Shown in pieces: positions 10,913-22,605 of a DNA stretch of 64,000 nucleotides. Made by a program: the position numbers and the translations under genes. How positions within the stretch are numbered: the stretch's first letter is position 1; each line of letters starts with the position of its first letter. The notes beneath the pieces are model-generated. The model saw only the letters and a program-made list of their open reading frames with translations, searched no databases and was not told where the DNA came from. Source of the stretch: Malurus cyaneus samueli (Eukaryota; Chordata; Aves; Passeriformes; Maluridae); assembly GCA_009741485.1 (NCBI GenBank), contig CM019215.1:76005770-76069769 (forward strand), written 5' to 3'.

Positions 10913-13900
10913 ACATGGCATTACTTCTTTGCTTTTCAATGGGGGAAGAAAAGCTATTTTCGGTTGTTTAATACATTAGATTTTATGAACGTTAATGTTC
11001 TATACTACCTGTACAGCGTCATTCTTGCACACTTGGAAGAAAAAAACAAGCTAATTCACAAAATACTTCACAGAAAGTTACCAAAAGTGATATTGAAAAA
11101 AAAGGAGCATTTCTTTACTCCATGGGACCTGTGAAGCCCAGATATGCAATAGCCAGCTTCTCACATGTCCTGTGGTAATGAACTGCTGTGCCTGTGACTG
11201 CTCTAACAGAAAGTTTGAGCTCCAAGCATAATGTCATCTTTCCATAGTTAAACAGAGTTCTGTGGTCAAATGAACATCTTCTTCCTGTCCACTCATCATC
11301 CATCTCAGAATTTACCTGATTTTCTGTATCAAGTTCAGTCTACATCCAATGGCAATAATGATTTTGCATGCAACAACCATGCCTTTCTCTGGCTGTATTT
11401 CTAAAGTGTTCTCCATTGCCATTTCTGGTCTTACATAACTGTAAAATCCACTTCTGCTGCAGAGGGCTAAAACCTCCCTTGGTCATGCAGACAAAAGTAT
11501 AAATGTGTGTGAGGAGGTGGTTATAGCTTTATCAGGGCTTTAATTACTTGAATGAGTAGACTGCAATATGTAGCATGAATATAACCTTCGATAACAAAAG
11601 CACTGCAGGTATTCTTAGTCCTCTCCAAATTTTTTTTTAATCATTTCTACATACAGATTAGATGCATTAAATGATTATTTACTGTTTCAAATCTATTTCT
11701 CTGCTCCTAGTGGGACTTCAGTTTCCAAAAACAGTATAATTGAGCTCAAAACTTCACATATTACTTATTTTTACTAATTTAACATGTTTTATTATCCTTG
11801 TAACATCCAGGATACCTCAGGTACTTGCTGCTTCTCTTGCGTTCCTGTGATATCCCATGTTAGAAACCACTATACATTATAATTCCTTGGTGATATGCCT
11901 CAGAGGTTAGGAAAAAATCCCCAGACATTGTCTACTTAAAACACCACAATGAAAAATTTAACACTGATCTCTTATACCCAAAATGCAATATGATTTAAAA
12001 AAAAGAATAAATAAATAAATAAATTGGATACTATTGAATGCCTTCTCGGTGCATGAAAAGAGTTAAACTTCTCAGAACAGCAATCAACAAACAAATAGAA
12101 ATTTAAAAAAAATAAATGTGGATGTTGCTTTCACATTGCTAGTAAAGCATGAAGCAAATGGATGTGCATTCTAAACAGTCACTTCCTTAGAAGCATGTTG
12201 CCCCCAAACACACCTTAAACTCTCCTTTCTTTAAAGATATTTTAAAATTCATTCAGAACCTGTTATGCAGAGGTTCATATGCTTACTCAGATGGCAAAAA
12301 TTCTGGATTCAAATCCACTTTTCAAAAAGATTTTAACAAAGTATGTGTTCTACCCTCACATCGAAGGGAAGAGTTTTAACTTGGACATGACATTGTTACG
12401 GGGAGAGCTCTTTTTTACACCAGGAAGAATCACTATATGACAGAGATAGAATTTTTGAGCAATGTTCACTAAAGAGAGGCCTTCTAATTCCTAGTATTTT
12501 TACTGTCCATTTGCACAGAATTGGCTGAAAATTATATCATAATCCAGAGACAGCCATCTTTACACAACCAATTATTCAAAGCAATTTTTTTTAAAGTTCA
12601 GTCTTCTCTATCCTACTTCTAAAAAGGTATAAATGCATAAGCAAAGGAAAAACATCTCCCATCTCCTGTGGAGGTGGCTGATAGGACACAACACTCTATC
12701 ACAAGTTCAAATATTGGATTTGCTGCTAATCCCTGCAATATAAAAGGACTGCCCAGCTCAATCAAATGCAGTTTGAAATGTCATTGAAACCACTCGCCCA
12801 TCAGAATGACACACCAAATGCCAAGGCTTTGAAAACCAATCTGCAATCAGCAAAAGATTGAGTACAAAGATTCATCTGTTACACTTGCAAGGGGAACAGA
12901 AGGGGCTCCCAGGATAATAGCTCCATTACTCCTTTCCATCCTCTTCCCAATACACTCCCTCACACCAAAGCACTCTGGCCATTTGTCAGGCAAGTGTTAA
13001 GAAAAAGCTGTTTTTCAGAGTAGATAAGCCTCCCTCGCTTCTCCAATGTAGAAGATGGAGAATTCAGTTAAAAATTATCCATTCTTATCACTGTGAGACT
13101 GAATACTGAATATTAAAGAAATAAGGATAATTTCTAGTAAAAAGTAACTTAAATAAACATGGAACAGGGATTAACTTCCTAATGCTCCCTAATGTACCCC
13201 CTTTTTTAATGAATTATTATATCCTTAGTCTACTAGATCAGTTTTCATTGTTTACAAACATGTTAGAACTTGAAAATATGTCTCAATAATAATTGTGTTC
13301 TGACACCAAAGACAAATTATTTTCTTTCATTTTCTAAAGCAAACAACAGTAAGAGTGATTCTATTGTCATCACTTATGGAATAACTTCTGTAAAAGAACT
13401 ACAAAAAAGAAAATGTTCTTCTAGAACTGTAAATGTATTTGGTTGAGTATGTTCTAATTATTTTTAAAATGCTGTATAAGAATGTGGTGTTCACAGCTTC
13501 AAAGAGGGAGAAAACACTCAAACCTTACTATGCATTCAGTGTTGGCTGCACACTGAAACAAGAATGTGTCCCTGCTAATCTCAAACTTTGAGTCAAAACT
13601 TCCCAAACGAGTTTTGACATGTTGTGTAAAACACTCACTGGTACAAAACTAACATCTCAATTCATGGCCGAATTGATTTGTCTTTTATTGTGAGATTTCA
13701 AGTGTAAATAATTCACTTAAAGGCTAAGTAGAGGTTTCTTTTTTCTACTTGTTTTTGTCTGTAAGAATAAAACACAAACAAGTTGAAAACAGAATACATT
13801 ATAGAGTGCCTTCTGAAGACCTTTATCTTCAATTATTAAACTAGCTACAAAAAAAAAAAAAAAAAAAAAAAGAAAAATGTATCTATGTAAGTGAAAACTG

Positions 13901-14774
13901 CTCCACTGAACTACTCTTCCTATATATCTATATATATATGGTTCCAAGAGCTAGAAACTAATTATCTAATTAGGTAAACACCAATGCAGCAAGTTATTAA
14001 AGATGCACTTTGTCACCCTCTTAAATTTACACACCTTCAAGAACTTCCACATGAACATCATACTTGCAAAGATTCTGCAAGTAGCTGTCTGCTAGCAAGA
14101 TATCAATAGGAACAATTTTGCATACTTTTCAGACTACTTGAGAAAAAGCACAATGATTACAAAAGTTTAGCAATGTCAGAATATATATCTAGTATTTTTA
14201 GCTGAGACAATAGGCACTGTCAAGAATTTGTAGGATTTATTCCTTTCTTTCAAAAATACTCATCCTCACACTAGGATTTCTATAGCACCATCATTATCAC
14301 GTAATAGAGGGTAAGTATAATTTTCTCCCTTAAATCATTCCTCTGTATATTCTTCTAGACACAAACTGTAGCTGCTTAGTTTATCCTCAGCTTCTCTTTC
14401 AGAGCAAGAGAGTTTTTCTCTAAAGACACCAGCTACACAGCAAAAATGCTGTATGGCACCAATCCTACCCTGAATACTCAAATCACCTGGCCATTCAGCA
14501 AAACCCTGCATGAGCTAATATCAAAGTCTTAGAGTTGGCCTGGAACTGGTCAGCTTCACAGATCCATTCTGCCTCTGGAACCTGTGCACAGTCTCCATCT
14601 CAATATAATATTGGATAGCTGTACCTCCCTGATACTAAATCTGATTTCCTCAACCACTATGTCCTACCTCTACTGTTCAGAAAAAGGGGATATCTATAAA
14701 AAGACCAATTCCTAGAAGATTTTTAGATCCCAGAGCAAACAGATGGACATGGTGTGTTTCACTGTAAAACTGTT

Positions 14775-15030
14775 ACAAGCTGTACAATCATTCATATATA
14801 GCAATCTATTGTTCAGAATATTTTAAAATGCATATACAAAGAGAAAATCGAAATATCTAATATTTTTTTTTTAATATAACTGTTGTCTCAGTCATATCAT
14901 TTTGCATCTATGCTTGATAAAGAGAAGGATTGACTTGCAATTCTTCATATCAATAATTTTGTCCAAAACTAGCTTAAGAGGATGTAATTAATAAATACAT
15001 TTTGAAAAAAAAAACCCAGCAAAACTACCT
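14775..15030. repeat. diverged direct repeat, first copy
   Basis: Aligns with 15570-15904. Shared words in the same order include acaatcattcatat, attgttcaga, atacaaag, cagtcatat, atctatgct and ccaaaactag. By eye roughly three quarters of aligned bases match, so it is far older than the neighbouring 5.9-kb duplication. It is either an old local duplication or two insertions of an unrecognised interspersed repeat. It starts just right of the end of copy B. Confidence 0.75.
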
Positions 15031-15569
15031 TGGGAGTATGATTCCAAACAGACGGAATGTTTCAAGTTTCTGTTAATGGTCAGTCTCACTGGTAAAGATG
15101 TTCATCTGCTTTCCCAACTTCTTTTCTGACACTGTAAAACTCACAGTACAACCATTTCTTTCAGTCACAAAACGTAGGTAATAATTATTCACCAATGCAC
15201 TCAAATTGTAAATTAGCATGATTATTTAACGTTGTTTTTATGCTGTAATTTGCTTCAAATTAGACAACTGTGTTCCCATGTGCAGCATTAGATCCTTACT
15301 GGAAACTTGATGCCAAAGGTGCATTATAACACTTCAGTATCTACTTCCCTAATAAGCAAAGAAATAATCTTAAAAACATTGGATAAACAAGACACAGGTC
15401 AGCGCTGAAATGCATGATCTGGCTAGTCAACACCTCAGATATTTTCCAGAAATGAAGGAAATTCCATATATTATAGTAAAAGCTTTTAAGTTCTCTTACT
15501 GACTATCCTGTTCTTGTCAGTCAGAGCTCATTTTTCTTTTTTACCCAAATAATGGCTAAGTGCTTGTCT

Positions 15570-15904
15570 GTTGCATGGTGCACAATCATTCATATGTAGC
15601 TTACTATTGTTCAGAACATTTAAAAATACCTATACAAAGGGAAAATTTAAATATTTATATATATATAATTTTTAAATGCAATTATTTTTTCAGTCATATT
15701 TTGTATCTATGCTCAGTAAAAAGGAGGAAAAGTTTGACCTGCAGTTCTACATACAATTCACTTTATCCAAAACTAGTTTATTGGGGAATAATCATTAAAT
15801 TGCATAAGTGCAATTGTGGTGCAATTGTGAGTATGACTAGAAACATATTTTAAATGTATTAAAATGGCTGATATTATGCATTAAAGAAACAAACAAAACT
15901 ACTG
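15570..15904. repeat. diverged direct repeat, second copy
   Basis: Partner of 14775-15030, same orientation, about 0.8 kb downstream. It has roughly 80 extra bases after the ccaaaactag word, containing a local caattgtg repetition. The 3' end (attaaagaaacaaacaaaactac) resembles the A-rich end of the first copy, which hints at a retroposon-like tail, but I cannot name the family. Confidence 0.72.
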
Positions 15905-16610
15905 ACACACTTCATAGCTAAAAAACCAGCATCAATTTCCAGTGTTTCTGCAAAAATATTACAGAATTCTGGCGTACTTAATTTTTTATAAGGTGGTAAG
16001 AAATGTACTTCTGTTTCTCTTATGATTTATTCTGCCCTCCTGCTGTTATCTCCTCTTATACCTTTCTCTCACATCTTCTTTACAACTGTTTCTCCCTTCC
16101 TTCCCTCATGGTTTATTTCAAGCTATTAGAGTCTCCTGTGTCACCATCAAGAGTTCTTGTACAGTCTTCAATTATTGCATTATTTTAAAAAGTCTGAAAC
16201 AGTTAAACAAGAATTTAGATGTTCCTTTTTTTAATTATTTAACTCTGATAAATTAAAAAAATAATGCAAGATATTATGCTTCAAGAATAAAAGAAGTTTC
16301 TATGTACTACATTTCTTATTTGGAGTTTATCTTACAGTAAAGCTGTTGTTAAGAAGTCCTTCTTACTTCTGCTTATGGGGATTTAAAAGTCACTAGAGAT
16401 ATGACTTCCAAAATCAGCAATAAATGAATGATTGATGAACATATGGAAGCTCAAAACTGGGAGGCCATTTTCATCTGATTCAGGAAGCAGCAAAAGGCAT
16501 CAGTGTGCTGGAAGGTGAACACAGTTGCTACAGGGGTTTCAGTATTACAACAGCAGATTTCAGTCTTCTGAAAACTAACTTGCCATTTGAGTATTTTAAG
16601 AAACCTGACC

Positions 16611-16735
16611 AAAAAAAAAAAAAAAAAAAAAAAAACAAAACCAAAAAACCCAAACAAAAAAAACCCAACCAACCAAACAAACAAACAAAAAAAAAAAACC
16701 AAAAACCAAAAAACAAAACAAAAACAACCCACCCC
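16611..16735. repeat. A/C-rich low-complexity tract
   Basis: About 25 A, followed by AAACC/AAAAC units and ending in CCACCCC. It is the longest such tract in the window and lies 75 bases before the start of the LTR. The open frames crossing it on both strands are low-complexity artefacts. Confidence 0.85.
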
Positions 16736-16809
16736 AGTAGTTCATAAAAAACAGCAAGGAGGAAAAAGAAAAAAAGTATCCAAAATAACAAACCTAGAGA
16801 AGCACCTGA

Positions 16810-17394
16810 TGTGCTGGTTTTAGCTGGGGTTAATTTCCTTCACAGTACCCTGTGAGGGGTCCCGTTGTGGTATTGTGCTGAACACAGTGTTGATACTACA
16901 GAGGTGTTTTTTTTTATTTCTGAGAAAAGTTTGCCCAAAGGCTTTTCTGCCCCTCACACCACCCCACCAGCGAAGAGACTGGGGCAGCACGAGAAATTGA
17001 GGGAGGGAAACAGCTTGGAGAGTTGGTTCCAACTGACCCAAGGGATATTCCAGACCACATGGTGTCATGCTGAGTTTGTAAATCTGGGGGAAAGGAGGAA
17101 GGGGGACATCTGGAATGATGGTATTTATCTTCCAAGTGACTGCTATATGTGATGGGTGACTGCTCTCCTGAAGATGGCTCAACACCTGCCTACCCATGGG
17201 AAGTGGTGTATGAATTCCTTGTTTTGTTTTGCTTATGTGTGCAGCTTTTGATTTACCTATTAAACTGTCTTTAGAAAAGGAAAATCCTGTGCATTGAGTG
17301 TCTCTTCCAATTCTCTCCCTGATCCTCCTTTGGAGGGAGGAGTGAGTGATCAGCTGTGGGGCACTTGGTTGCTGTCTGGGATTAAACTGTGATA
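16810..17394 (+). mobile_element. solo LTR of a songbird endogenous retrovirus (resembles TguLTR5 family)
   Basis: Starts tgtgctggttttagctgggg and follows the order of a very common passerine LTR as I remember it: a cacagta word, a ctgaacacagtgttgat word, a ccaccccaccagcgaag word, ggatattcca before the core promoter, tctgggggaaaggagg, then cacctgcctacccatggg, gaattccttgttttg, and the poly-A signal ATTAAA at 17259-17264. The right edge near 17394 is ragged. The TATA position reads gagtttgtaaat (17072-17083), where intact members have TATATAAA, so its promoter is probably weak or dead. No internal retroviral region or second LTR lies nearby, so it is a solo LTR. The family name is from memory and needs a repeat-library match. 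Confidence 0.85.
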
Positions 17395-17651
17395 CTTGAT
17401 CAAGTGCCTCATTATCTATTAAAGCTCCCAGTTGTTCTCAGTGCAATGTTTACCTCGATTTTGATAGGGCTGCTTTTCCCCTGGAAGTCACATACAAAAT
17501 TTAACACACATAAAATCTGAGAATAGGAAATCTAAGTCCGTTAATTCTAATAAGTTGTGACCCTACACCCTTGTAACTAACCTTTTTTGTCCATTTGCAG
17601 CCCTGCAGCAAAATAAAACTTTTGTTGCCCAGGGAAGCCTTAACTTTTCTT

Positions 17652-17683
17652 AAAAAAACAAAACAAAACAAACAAAAAAAAAA
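17652..17683. repeat. (AAAAC)n-like tract
   Basis: Short A-rich run with regular C interruptions. Confidence 0.8.
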
Positions 17684-20006
17684 CCTCCAAGGTACAAATT
17701 TGTTGTATTTATCACACTCTTATAACAGAAAACAAAATAATAATGGACTGCATCATTCTTTATCATGACATGGAGAAAAGTACCATGTCCTTTTGGGAAC
17801 TATTAAAAAACCTACAATACAAATAAAAGGACAGGCTTATTGCAGTAAAACAATGGAATGTATCCTAACGTAGTCCATCCTTTATCTTAATAAAGATCCT
17901 TCTGAACTGTTTTGGGCTATGAAAATACCAACACATTCAAAAACAAGCATGTCTGGACATACATCAAACGCATTAGCAGTGACAGACATACAGCATCTTC
18001 CATCCAAGGCCCTCATTACTGCAAACATAACAGGATGCATTGACTGTTGACTTTAAAAACAAACAAACAAAAAAAAAAAAAACAACAACAAAACAAAACA
18101 AAAAAAACCAACAAAGCAAACAAACAAACAAACAAAACAAAACAAACAAAAAAAAATCAAACACCAAACCAGGTTAGTTTAAATTACTCAAAGATTTAAG
18201 GGTATACTGTCAGGCCTAATATCACACTCCAGTGGCAGAAGATCATGAGTCTAACACTCAGAGTCATTAATTTAAAACAGCTAAGCTGATTTCTTATCAT
18301 TCTCTTGAAATGTTGTGTCTAAATTGTGAAATCCTATAAAGAGACAATGTAGGGGATAAGGGGAAGAGAAAGCTGCTCCACCTTTAGACTGCCAAGCATA
18401 ACACATATTATTAATTAGAAAACAAGTTTCCATATTCTGATATTCCAAAAGGCCACCTCTAGAGAGAAAAGAAATTGAAAAAAAGGCAGCACAACCCCCT
18501 AACTCATACAAAAGGGGAAAACACTTCTTTTTAAGAACTGTTTTATGAAATGTCCTTAACAAAACTTGCTGCAGTCATCCTCAAATCACTACCAAGAGCC
18601 CTAAAATGTCAAAATGCAACCTCACAAAAAAATACATGTGTGTCCTTGATGGAGACTGCTTAACATAGCCCAGACGTTATCACATGACTTAATATAGGAA
18701 ACACCCAAGTAAGACATACATAATCTACAAATCTGGAGAATTTCCACACTAGGGTATTTCTTAAGCAACTTAGATACAATCACTTCTCTTTTCAGCTGGG
18801 AGGGGAGTTTCATAAACTGGAAAGCTATTGACTTTTAAGTTATCTCATGTTCCTCCTTAACTTCAGGCTTTCAATTCATTGAACACACCTTTTAGCAATC
18901 TGAGGTTTTATCTGGAGTTGCCTAGCTGCAAAACATCTTAAAAACGTGTCTGATTGTTACAATTACTAAATGTGTTTGGAACTGAGTTTGTGTGCTTTAG
19001 AAATAGTAGATTTGTGGTAAAAAATGTAAAGGAGTGCACAAGTTTTACAATTATATGTCATTATTGCATAAATGTGGTATAGTAATTGTCCCTTCTGTCT
19101 AAATATTACCAGCTTTTTACAGTTTATAGTAAGGAGACGATTACTCCCTTGAACTCTGGACTATACTATTGCTGTTAAAACTTAACTTTTTAAAACAGTC
19201 ACAGCGGTTACCACTTAGCTGTACACATAAATGTTCAATTATGCCTCTAGAGAGGATACGATTAGAAGTAAATCCTTTACAGACCTTCTGCCCTTCAGCT
19301 AAATCTTCCAGTTTCAGAATAGATTTATATACTTCATCTGTTTCTAGTTAGGCAGACTCTTCACTTGAAAGCATTTAAGGAAAAAATAAGTCACACAATG
19401 ATGACTTGATACATCTAAAGCTTTTTCTCTATTCAGACAATTCATACTTGACAGCATTAGTGAAACCTTCCAACAGAAACAAGCAAACCCTAACCTCTGT
19501 GCTGAATCAGTGGCTATTAGTGGTTTCCAAACCCATTAGAGGACATTATGATATTTTAATGCTGCAGGAGCTAAAGTGAGACTTCCCTGAGTTGTTTTCA
19601 CTGGATAATGTTGCACTTGACATTTTGAGTCCTACCATATAAATCTTTTTTCCTTCAAATTTTGCAGAAAATGTTTCCTGTTTGCATTATTAGAACTGTG
19701 TACTATTAAAATCCTTTCATAGTGAACTCAAGATTTTATTCTTTATTGTCATTCAAAGTACAGCCATTCTTAAAGCCTCCGTCTGCAAGGAATCATGTTT
19801 TTCCCTTGTATTATAGTGACTTAGGAAGTGCCCCCAACAAGTAGAGAATTTTTTTTTTATTATGCAGAAACTCTCGATACACATCAAATTGTGTTAAGTA
19901 ATTTCTTTTGAATTGCCATTTCATTATCAAATCTTAATTTATCAAGAGTTCCAAAAACATGTGAAAGTATCAGCGTGCCGTGGCCTTGGCCATTTTTAGA
20001 GCTATA
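17684..20006. other. unique AT-rich non-coding DNA
   Basis: Apart from the A/C tract at 18055-18170, nothing is recognised. Open frames are at most 93 codons, without domain or splice context. Confidence 0.55.
18055..18170. repeat. (AAAC)n/(AAAAC)n tract
   Basis: About 115 bases of AAAC and AAAAC units with an internal A run. One of the more regular tracts, so probably a true tetra- or pentanucleotide microsatellite. Confidence 0.87.
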
Positions 20007-20441
20007 TGTGGGGGTTGGGCTGGAAAACAGCCTGGACTCAGACATAGTCAAAACAGCGCAGACTCGAGCTGGGCTGACGTACCAGCCATGGAGATGAACG
20101 GGATTGGATAGATGAAAGCATCCACCAGTGAATGACTAGAACATGCTACATGGACATTGGAGAATATTCTGGTTATGTAATCTGTCTAGGGCTTCATTGA
20201 TTGGTGTGTTCTCAGAACCCAAGATGGGAAAGTGCATAGAAAGGCATGCTGATAGCAGTCAGGGTTAGAGGGAGCGGATATCACTATAGAGGAAGGAGCT
20301 GGAATCACTAAGAAGAAAGAGCTAAAATAACTATGCCTAAAAGAGCTACGAAGATTTAATAAAGAAGCACCTGGACCTTTCTGCTTCGTGTGTCTTTCCT
20401 GCTCCGGGGATGTGTGGGTGCAATGGGGCATTCGACAATCA
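20007..20441 (+). mobile_element. probable solo LTR of an endogenous retrovirus
   Basis: A GC-richer island in AT-rich DNA, with the plan of an LTR: TG at the left (tgtgggggttgggctgg), a poly-A signal AATAAA at 20358-20363, then about 75 bases of GC-rich R/U5-like sequence ending in CA (cattcgacaatca). The six bases before (gctata) and after (gcgtta) agree at four positions, compatible with a decayed 6-bp target duplication of the beta-retrovirus-like (ERVK) class. I do not recognise the exact family. A gene 3' end ending at the AATAAA is the alternative, but the TG...CA ends favour an LTR. Confidence 0.6.
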
Positions 20442-22093
20442 GCGTTATAGTATGCAATCTATTCATATAGAGCAGGAAAGTTTAGAAAAAACAGGGGTTC
20501 AAATTCTGTGTGAACAGGAAAAAAAACAGCTTTTTGTACAATACCCTTTTCACAATTCAGAAAGATCATGACATATGGGTTACTTTCATATACAATGTCA
20601 AGAACTGGTAACAGATTACGTAGTAGTTGATCTATGTAGAAGGTATCTGTTGTGATTTGTCTTCATCTGTTATTTTCTTACTGATATTTCCATGATTAAA
20701 AGCATTTGTAATATATGATGTTATGAAAATGTGAGAATCTTCTGAAACAAGAAGGAAAAAGGGTTTAAGAAGGAACAGAGCAACTACTGACTTACAGAGC
20801 TTACATGACTGAGTTTACACGAGTCAAACACTTCTGAACATTATTTCAAGTTCTGATACAAAGATTATTCAAGTATGACAAGAAAGAAAGGTTGCCAGTC
20901 CTATTGAAAAAAAAAAAAGATTTCCAGCACACATACTTCTTTATGTATCTGTGTAGATGCTCCTCACTGCTTTCTCTTTCAACATACATATTTGTGCCTT
21001 GACTGATGTGGAAACACATGGGTAAAATAGTTTTCTTTATTATAAACCAGCTTGAATTGAAGAACAGCTTCCAAGACTCCTATGGCCTAACATTGTTTCA
21101 GGCATTATCTACCAGCTGACCAATGTCTCTAAAAGACTTTCCACGCTCTTACCAAGAGATTATACCCCTTTCTTTTAATCTTTTTCTCATCCAATATCAT
21201 ATTTATTACATACACATTACTACACCATTTTCCACCCTCACACTCGACTCTTCGGCCATATAGATAATACAAAAAAATACCTGGGTACAGTGAGCTGCAA
21301 TATATGGGTTTGGCGAGCCAAAGAAAGGGTGTGCCCAGTGAACTAAGACCTCTGCTACAGTTGGGTTAGATTGATTTGAGTCATTTTGGGTTTGTTGTTA
21401 GATGGCTTCTTATGCTACACTACAAATAACCCACCTGGTACCAAAACATAATGAGGTGTAGCAGTATAGAAATACATAAAATAGAGAAGCTTAAAGTACC
21501 ACCTCATTCTTTGTCCTAACACTTGGCCTACTTCACCATCATAACAGATAACAGGTGATGGAGACATTGCTGCCAATTTTTGTAATGAGCAGGACCGAAA
21601 TATTTCTTTTACACTGCTGTATGTTGTTTCTTTTTCTCATAACAAAGTGTACTATGATCTAGAAACAAAAGATTCATGCATTTATTTAATTATGCAAAGA
21701 CAAGAAGTGTCTTGAAACCCAAAATATGCCAAAATATTTTTTATATTGGAAATACTCCAAGTGTCAAAAATCACATGGTGTTAGAAAAGTTTGGGCAATG
21801 CCCAACAAGAACAGTCATTTTGCAATCCAAACTTCCTTCGCCAGTTGCCTCATTGATGAATAATTTGATAAAATACTCCAAAACTAAGCATCAACCTAAT
21901 GGGAAGCCTACGGGGTTCATGGCTTCTCCCTGGTTTATCTTATCATAAACTCATCTAAATTCATTTTGCCATTCTGACAGACCAATGGAGAGCTTTGTGT
22001 GGGCTTCAGTACGCTAAAAAATGTAGAGTTCTCATTTGACTGCATGGGATGGGATATACTTCCAATTGAGGCACATTCCAAAAGTTTTCAAGA

Positions 22094-22182
22094 CAAAAAA
22101 AACCAATCCACAAAGCAAAAAAAAAACAAAAAAACCAACAAAACAAAAAAAAAAAACAAAAAAAAAAAAACACAAACAAAAC
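22094..22182. repeat. A/C-rich low-complexity tract
   Basis: Runs of 6-11 A with C or CC interruptions. Lys/Thr-rich frames over it are artefacts. Confidence 0.83.
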
Positions 22183-22583
22183 TCACATCTTGATTGATCT
22201 GAATATTACATTAGCTTCAAAAATAGCATACTGTATTGTACTTCCAGTACTTGCAGCATGAAATCTTATTCCATCTTGAAAAAGTCTAAAAAAGAGATTT
22301 TTTTTTTCGTTAAGTTCCTACAATTTTATACAGTATAATGAAACCACATATGAAAACAACTCAGATTCCTCCAGAAGATTTCAAGAATAAATAAAGGAAG
22401 CATTACACTACCTAGAGACCACAATGAATACCAAATACCTCAACCTTTCTTTAATTTCATAAAAAATCTTAACAGCATGCATACAGACAATTTACTGGGG
22501 AGTTCTGAAAGAGAACAACATCTGGAAAAAAAGTTCTTTTTCACTAGCAGGAGATTTCTAGGGCTTCCAAGACAGTTCTAATT

Positions 22584-22605
22584 AAAAAAAAAAAAAAAAA
22601 AAAAA
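22584..22605. repeat. poly-A (22 A)
   Basis: Uninterrupted A run. No retroposon body or processed-gene body is recognised immediately upstream. Confidence 0.9.

Larger units (their letters stand above)
8761..14738. repeat. tandem segmental duplication, copy B (about 5.98 kb)
   Basis: Second direct copy of 2840-8760, starting immediately after copy A's last shared bases (gatcccagagcaa). At the right end the same words run on into unique sequence (gagcaaacagatggac), so this copy has the continuous right flank, while copy A has the continuous left flank. There is no N gap. The roughly 57-bp greater length comes from many small indels plus the absence of the 25 N. No coding feature is present. 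Confidence 0.93.
14739..16610. other. unique AT-rich DNA between the duplication and the first LTR
   Basis: No gene is recognised. It holds two diverged copies of one sequence (listed separately) and short AT-rich runs. The longest open frame (97 codons from 15560) lies within the second diverged copy, has no matching frame in the first copy, and is not supported as coding. Confidence 0.6.

Noticed and set aside
12300..12320. tRNA B-box-like word (gattcaaatcc)
   Set aside because: No A box, acceptor stem or cloverleaf around it, and copy A lacks one of its bases.
16451..16823. Several overlapping frames of 78-93 codons on both strands
   Set aside because: All are produced by the same A/C-rich tract at 16611-16735, with no complexity outside it.
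16820..17197. 125-codon minus-strand frame, the longest in the window
   Set aside because: It lies antisense within the solo LTR, and chance frames are common in this GC-richer repeat.
20186..20431. 81-codon minus-strand frame
   Set aside because: Antisense within the probable LTR at 20007-20441; no domain.
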